The notes under the pieces were generated by a model, which was not told the DNA's origin, did no database searches, and worked only from the letters and a program-made list of their open reading frames with translations. Shown one piece after another: positions 57,881-64,000 of a stretch of DNA of 64,000 bases. Numbering within the stretch: the stretch's first letter is position 1; each line of letters starts with the position of its first letter. A program made the translations under genes and the position numbers. Source of the DNA: Ganoderma boninense (Eukaryota > Basidiomycota > Agaricomycetes > Polyporales > Polyporaceae); contig CM035314.1 in NCBI GenBank assembly GCA_002900995.3, positions 2,069,258 through 2,133,257 on the forward strand, written 5' to 3'.

Positions 57881-60800
57881 GCCATGCTAACATCAGCTCA
57901 GAGCCCGCCCGAGGAGAGCCGATCGTGACTGGCGGTAGTGCTCCGACCAACAAGACTCAGCAGATCTGAGGCTGGTGTTGTTCGCAAGTCCTCCACCTGT
58001 GTGTCCTGAGTCGGAGAAGTATGCACCGTACGACGGGTGACTGATGGGACCGTTTTGCTGTCCAACTCAGAAGCTGTGATCCCTGAAGGAAAGGAAAAAT
58101 GTCGGTAGTTTCAGTGGACAGAATACAACGCATATTCAGGAGTTCAAGAGGGTGAGTTGCCTGCAGCTGTGCTGCATGCGCTGCAATTTGCGGCCGGCCG
58201 GAATCTAGCGCTGGGATTCAGGGCAGGGCCCATAGCGCACAACAGAGTAAGTAGCAAGTTAATAATTGTCAGTTACCGCTGGTAGCTTACGTCATTTAAA
58301 CATAATAACAACCGAGTAACAACTCATTGGAGACAGAAGCGGTCCTGCGCTTCGTCTGCTCTCCCGCTGGATACGTCTCGATCTCAACCTCTCTACTACG
58401 TCTGTGGTGTCAACAACATGCAAGGACAGCCCATATGATACCCGGGAACACGTCCAGCACCGCGTTAGCCCAACACACTCACTGCTGTTAATCCGAGCGT
58501 ACGGAGCAGAGTCACAGACCTTGCAACACGGTCCGCAGGCCGCAACAGTCCCTATCTCGCTGGAGGCTCAAGACCCTGGAGGTGGTAAGGAGGAGGGCTT
58601 TGTGAGAGACAGGCTGGTCCGGGGCTCTCAAGTCGACGGTAGGGTTTGGGAGATTTCCGGATGGAGGATGGCGTCGTTTCGGCGGAGAGGGGGGTTGGAA
58701 TCGCCCCATGACATGAGTCTCAAGTTGGATGGGGCTCTGGTGGTCGTGGTGGTGTGTGGATAGCCAGGTACGCACCATCATGGGAGCTCATTCGAATCAT
58801 ACGCTGTGTTGTAGCATTTCCGTCTTCGACTACGTGGAGTACGTGCTCGTGAGTATGATCTTCGACCTCGGAATCGATGCACCGAGTTACGGTCTGCCGT
58901 CCTCTCTCCTCTGTTGGCACATCCTCATGTACGTCCAACAGATATGGTGTGCGACTCCTGCTCGAGTCTCTACCAGACGGACATCTCACGGCAACCACGG
59001 CCATGACCCGACGCCGCTCGTGCAGAGGTTATTTGGACCTTCCTTACGATGCAGATGAACTTCTTCTTCTCCGCGGAGAAGATGGACGACTATTGCCACC
59101 ACGGCGTGAGGCTCCGCGCTATCCGCACGGAGGAAGACGACGACGGCGAGAGACATCTGTACGATGACTGGGGCGGCGTCAACGACAAGGTGCGCCCACT
59201 TTCTTACATTTCAGTCTCATCCTGTCATCCCCATCCTCAATTTCCCCGCATCTCGTCATTGCCACCGGATTCATGAACGCTATTTAGCTCATCCCGCAAC
59301 GCGATCTCATACGCCGCACCCCTCCCAGCGGAGGCTGCCTATCTCATGCACGACGGCGCAGACCCCCGCTTGGCGTCCCTGCTCCGCATATGGTCACATA
59401 CATCGTGCTAGACCGGACAAGCGCTTGTCTTGAGGTGTTGAAGTGCACACTGATGCAGAGGAGCTGAGGGGGCGGAGTTACGTGGGCATAGGCGGTCTCG
59501 CCATGTGTGGGGGTGCAGTAGCAACAAGGCAAGCACCAGTCCTGACCCCTCGAACCTCGCTTACCGCGCGGACGATTCGACTAAGGCTGCTGTAAGAGCG
59601 TGAGCGGGAGAAATGAAATGGGGTTCGGATGAGCACTCAGAGATCGCTATCCAGCTCGGACTGGGGATTTGGAGGGTGCTGGAGTGGCTCCTTCAGCAGG
59701 AAAATGTGAAACGGTGATCGTCTATAGGCTCTATGGTGAGTGCTTTTGGCACAATCGAGTTTAACAAAAGTTAATATGAAAGTGCATGTAGGCGGAGAGT
59801 GTCTCGTTGGTCGAGATTTACCACGCCAGCTCAACGTCCTCCAAGTGCATGGCCGCCGCCGTGGCTCAGAGCCCTCCGCATTTGAGAGTAAGTCTCTTGA
59901 ATCTTTCAGCTCGCCAGCTGGCACTTGACTGGTTGACCGAGCGCAGTCCTGGAATGATTCGTCCCTAGAGGCAGTATTTTGTCAGCTCACGGGGAACTGA
60001 CCCGAACGACAGCCAGCAACTTGCTCGCAGCTGCAGGGCCACTCCACAGCATGTTATTTACATTCTTCAATCTTTCGCAGTAGCGTCTATGCCGCATTCC
60101 TTCTCGTCTAGTGGTTCCTCGGGATCATGAATGTAAACAGAGTCGCCCGCAGCACCGACGTCCAGGTTCGCGTCTTGCAGTGTCGCTTGCTTGTGACGCC
60201 TCACCTATCCACAAGTTGAAGATATCTGATGGTCGACTTCGCTCCAGATGCTATGTCCGATAGGGTGCTGTGCCGCGCCTACACCTCTGTCTCGCTCGTA
60301 ATCCCATTCCCGATAGTCGAACGTGGTGCTGACGCTCAGCCCGATTGACCGGTCGGTCAAGTCTATCCAAGCTCGTTAGCTGGATGTGAACGTTCTGGGC
60401 CTCAGTGAGCACACACCACATAGTGACGGTTTCGCTGGAGTTAATGCAGAAGGTGGGGACCGAACAGCGGCATCTGGACGCGATCGTTCCGGAGTACAGC
60501 AGCTGAACGATCTCTCGGCGAGCGAACTGTCGTGTTCGCGAAAGCAGCTCGCATCTTGTGCGTTGCCGCGCCTGGACTCGTGCCTCCTGATACCTGACTT
60601 TAGTACGAACTGCACATACAGCGGCTTCCATCTCGCGGCGTACGTCAATGCGGCGTGCCAGGAGCGCATGGTGGACGTCGTGCTCGTTTCTAGTATGACA
60701 TACAGATGACGGGGGGCCTCTCGGATACCTGCGCTCACACCGCCCATTGTGCACAGAATCATGATGGGCTGGCGGTTTCGTGTCGAGACAGCTCGTTCCC

Positions 60801-63800
60801 GGATCTCAACGGCTTGATGACGAAGTTGCGTCTGTGTGCGCGTTCTTCGTAATAATCTTCGCTCAGCATGATTTGCTCATGCGTTGGTAGTGGGCGTGGG
60901 GGTACCGCTTCTGGAGGGTCTGACGAGCCAGAGCGAGTCGCTGGGTAAGATGAATATAACGGGGATCTATTCGTCGAAGAGGCTCTGACTCCGAGTGTGC
61001 GTGCCAAGAGATAGGATTGAGATGCTAGACCCCGGACAAGATGTCATGGGTCGGGGTGACTGCCTGTGAATGCAGACCGGTACCTCCAGGAAGGCCGTCA
61101 ACGGGCTCGTACCCCGGTGCCGTCAATGCGGTCGCTTGGATTCTGAACGCCCATCTCGGATGCCGGCGTTCTTTGGGAGCGGGATTGGTGAGAATCGGAC
61201 ACGCTGTCATGATCCTGATGGACGTCACTCACACTGTCATCGAAGATGAACAGCAGCGCCACGCCCTATCCTCGGGGGAAGGTTTTCCGCAAGCTCCTCA
61301 CTGTCGGAGAGGCGCCGCACACGCTCAATGCTGATGCCGACGGACGGAGCACCCACGAATATGGCAGATGCCTTGTCAGGCAGCGCTATGCACAGCTCCT
61401 ATGTGCCGCTGTTTCGCGCGCAAAGTCGCTGGAGAGGATGTCTGTGGCGGCTGAAGGGAGGCGTCACGAACAGGGACGTCATCGGAGATGCGCGCCCCTC
61501 CGTCGATTGGGTACCCACTCGACTTTAAGGGTGTTAAGATGCTGAACGTCCGCCTCTGTTCATGGTGCCTCATGTTCGCCGAACCGCGAGATAGGCCCTG
61601 TGTGAACACGGCGATGAGGCTGGGATTGCTGAGCATCTAGCCGCGAGCGACAGCCGACGTAAAGCGTCCCAGTGCGTCTTGCAGCACGATAGATACTGCG
61701 CGGCACTGTTTGGCCCGCTTGCGAGAGCACTCTTGAGGTCTCTACCGATATCACCTTGCATTCATCAGCGCATTCAAAACATCCGGAGACTATAAAATTG
61801 AGGAATAAGATGTTCAAACCATTTCCGAGGGCGACGAGCCTCTATGGACAGCGTCTTTGGGTAGTTCGGACTGCTCAGTTCGCCAGTGCTATTTGCACGC
61901 GGACCATTCCCATGAGGGTGAGGTTGCAGGTCAGACATTCTGCGGACGTGACTCCTCTGTGTGATCCTTCCAACCCAATGCTCAAGTCGCGCTTTTCTGA
62001 CACCGTGATTGGCAGGCGCGTCGCGCACATACAGATATGTCCGCTGGGGCGTCGTGGAGCATCACGCACCTGGCTCATTCGGGTGCATAGAGATCGACGG
62101 ACTTGGTGCCTGAGGCATGCACGCCGGTCACCCAGTTCCTATGCCAGCCTCGTGAACAAACATAAGGCGATAATCTGCCGCCATAGATGGCCCTCGCGAG
62201 AGTTACGCCGGACAGTATTATAGGAAGGCTAACAGTCGGACTTCGCGCATTCCAATTCGAACAAGACTCCTATATGCACATACTGTAGGAGAGATGACGA
62301 AATACGCGGCTCTTGAGCTCCTATGCTTGCGACAGTGTTTCTCAAGAAGAGCATACATTCACGCTCGCATAACCGCATCTCTCCACTCCTCGGCGAAAAA
62401 TGAGAAACTCACATGAATATTGCCCAATCAGATGCCACTCTTGATGAATATGGTGCAACCAGGACAGAGTCCTTGTAGCAGCAAGGTGGAAAGTACGCCC
62501 ATGCCTGAGTCCCGAGTCCCGCCGGGCGCAGTCCATCAGACGGCAACACAGATGCTTGAGTTCACCGAGGGTCCACGGTAGAGGAGTGAAACCTATGTAG
62601 TCGCTTGCTATAGGACGTTGTCGAGCAGAGTACGAGGCAAAGCTGGGAGGAGACCCGGACTTGGTACGAGAGAGATGGTCGTGGAGCGCTGGCTACATGA
62701 CACGCTAGCTCGAGGCCGCTGGTATCTTATCTGATAGAGAGTCATAGGTGGTCGTCGTTCGATCGCGACTCGTCCATCTTTCTCTTGAACCTCGAGATTC
62801 CTTACCCTCTTTCACTGCATCCCTTCGATATTGCTGCACGACGTCGTCCATAAGTAAGTGATTTGTCAACAGAGACTGGCGCCGTCAATTCACAAGACCA
62901 ATCTCGGCAGACACGGAGCCGGATATCACAGTCTGGCCCCGCGCGGTGAGTTTTGTTCGCGAAGTCGTTGGCATGCCGGATAAAATTGACAGATGAACTG
63001 TAGTATGCGGTGACAAGATGGAGATAGGATGTGGGCGTCGAGAGTCGAGGCGCACCGGTCGGGCCCATTGAACGTCAGGCGCAGCGTAGGCGTTCAAATT
63101 TGCTTCAATGTGTAGCCATCGGCGTTCGCACCTGTAACCTGGTGCTGTGGTCACTACCCCACTGTAGATTCTTTCCAGTACACCGCCCATTGTGGACAAC
63201 TTCAAGTTATTGAAGGTTCATTTGTGAGTCTTATCTCTTGAGTTAGGGCTGCGCCCTCGGGTCAGATCTTGACAGGTTCACTCCGGGATCATGATCGCAC
63301 TCGATGGAAGTTGTTCCTGTCCTTCGTACGCCTTCAAATACCAGCACCATAAAGGGCCATTCTGAGACTCGGACTCCGGCGAGGACAACTGCGAGGAGTT
63401 TTAAGCTAGGTATGTGACATTCCGTCAGATGCGTCGAGGTTCGGAGGCCCCCAGGTTCAGGGCTTGAAGGTGCAAATTCCCGTCGGCCAGACCATGTCCG
63501 TGTCCTCGAGGCATCGGACCGGATATCAAGTCAAACAGAACCGACAGACTACTATTGGCTGCAGTTGCAGGATGATGCGACGCCGAGCTTGACTCTCAAC
63601 AGACAGTTGGCTGAGAATCACGTTCCGGGGTTCTTTAGCTGATCTATAGAATGTCTGTACGTCTGCGGCGCATTCGCGGAATGCACAGCCCTCTGCATGC
63701 CGGAGTTGTGAAATGACACATTTGTTAATCGATAATTACTCGCAGGACTCATCTTTCCAGAAAAATAGTTCTCGATGCTGCATTCACCACACCAAAGCGG

Positions 63801-64000
63801 TCGAAGCGCAAGCGCACTATCATGAGGCTCGTGCATGTAAAAGATGGAGAGACGGCGGCATTAAGGTGTTTCGCAATTCAGGAAACACTCCGACTAACTC
63901 GGTAGCCTGCACTGGTACTGACTGTGGCACGAGGTCTGGAAACCATCCTGGTGCTGAGTAGAAAGCTTATATCACTGCTTCAGACAGATCCGATGAGGCC
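57880..64000. repeat. Long direct repeat, copy 2 (A')
   Basis: Same-orientation copy of 1-6,200, collinear to the last base of the window. Differences are substitutions and small indels, plus a few larger ones: a short deletion near 2,410-2,470 relative to 60,340-60,390, and a block around 4,850-4,985 that is largely missing at 62,750-62,780. The offset between copies falls from about 57,910 at the left to 57,795 at the right. No intact gene recognised. Confidence 0.85.
59055..59189 (+). pseudogene. Relic exon of an unidentified gene (in repeat A')
   Basis: Counterpart of 1,138-1,272, beginning MNFFFSAEKMDDYCHHGVRL, with IRTEEDDDGERHLYDDWGG and a GTGCGC donor directly after it. The open frame is kept in both copies despite amino-acid changes. 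Parent gene not recognised. Confidence 0.5.

Noticed and set aside
1..64000. CRISPR array, bacterial operons or phage genes
   Set aside because: No regularly spaced direct repeats; gene structure is fungal with introns throughout.

Overview
The window comes from a filamentous basidiomycete, most likely a wood-decay agaricomycete of the Polyporales type. The evidence is eukaryotic gene structure (short GT-AG introns of about 50-80 bp), codon-dense GC-rich exons, and gene families typical of these fungi: DUF6533-type and other seven-helix membrane proteins, UstYa/DUF3328 oxidase-like proteins, fungal APH-fold kinases and F-box proteins. A 100-N assembly gap lies at 46,845-46,944. Exon models were assembled by hand from open frames, splice sites and phase continuity; no search or alignment program was run. 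Gene models were therefore best where paralogues support each other.

Layout. Left (1-11.3 kb) and right (51.9-64.0 kb) flanks are a gene-poor repeat landscape. A roughly 6.2 kb segment (1-6,200) recurs in the same orientation at 57,880-64,000, and a decayed partial copy lies at 53.8-55.4 kb. Next to these copies sit three paralogous seven-helix membrane protein genes (6.8-8.5, 52.1-53.6 and 55.5-57.1 kb), so the flanks are one dispersed, repeatedly duplicated unit. From 11.3 to 20.2 kb lies the most interesting part: two tiny secreted-peptide genes ending in the same residues (ETDWL), two UstYa-like genes, two seven-helix membrane proteins of a second family and a single-pass membrane protein. 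This looks like a candidate cluster for a ribosomally made, oxidatively modified peptide (dikaritin-like), although this is inference. A DUF6533 gene, an unidentified gene, a truncated copy of the single-pass protein and two more second-family membrane proteins follow (20.9-29.0 kb).

From 30 to 45.4 kb come a GNAT acetyltransferase, two tandem pairs of APH-fold kinase plus a small protein with a conserved His and Cys, a Ste24 CAAX protease gene with an apparent one-base frameshift, and two tandem F-box/kinase units, one of which keeps only a kinase fragment. A third F-box gene runs into the assembly gap, and a mitochondrial-carrier gene emerges from its other side. At 49.6-51.2 kb there is a region with inverted short motifs at both ends that may be a non-autonomous DNA element.

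Overall this is a fast-evolving accessory region: almost every family is present in two to four local copies, with pseudogenes and partial copies between them, and only the Ste24 protease, the mitochondrial carrier and perhaps the GNAT look like conserved housekeeping genes.
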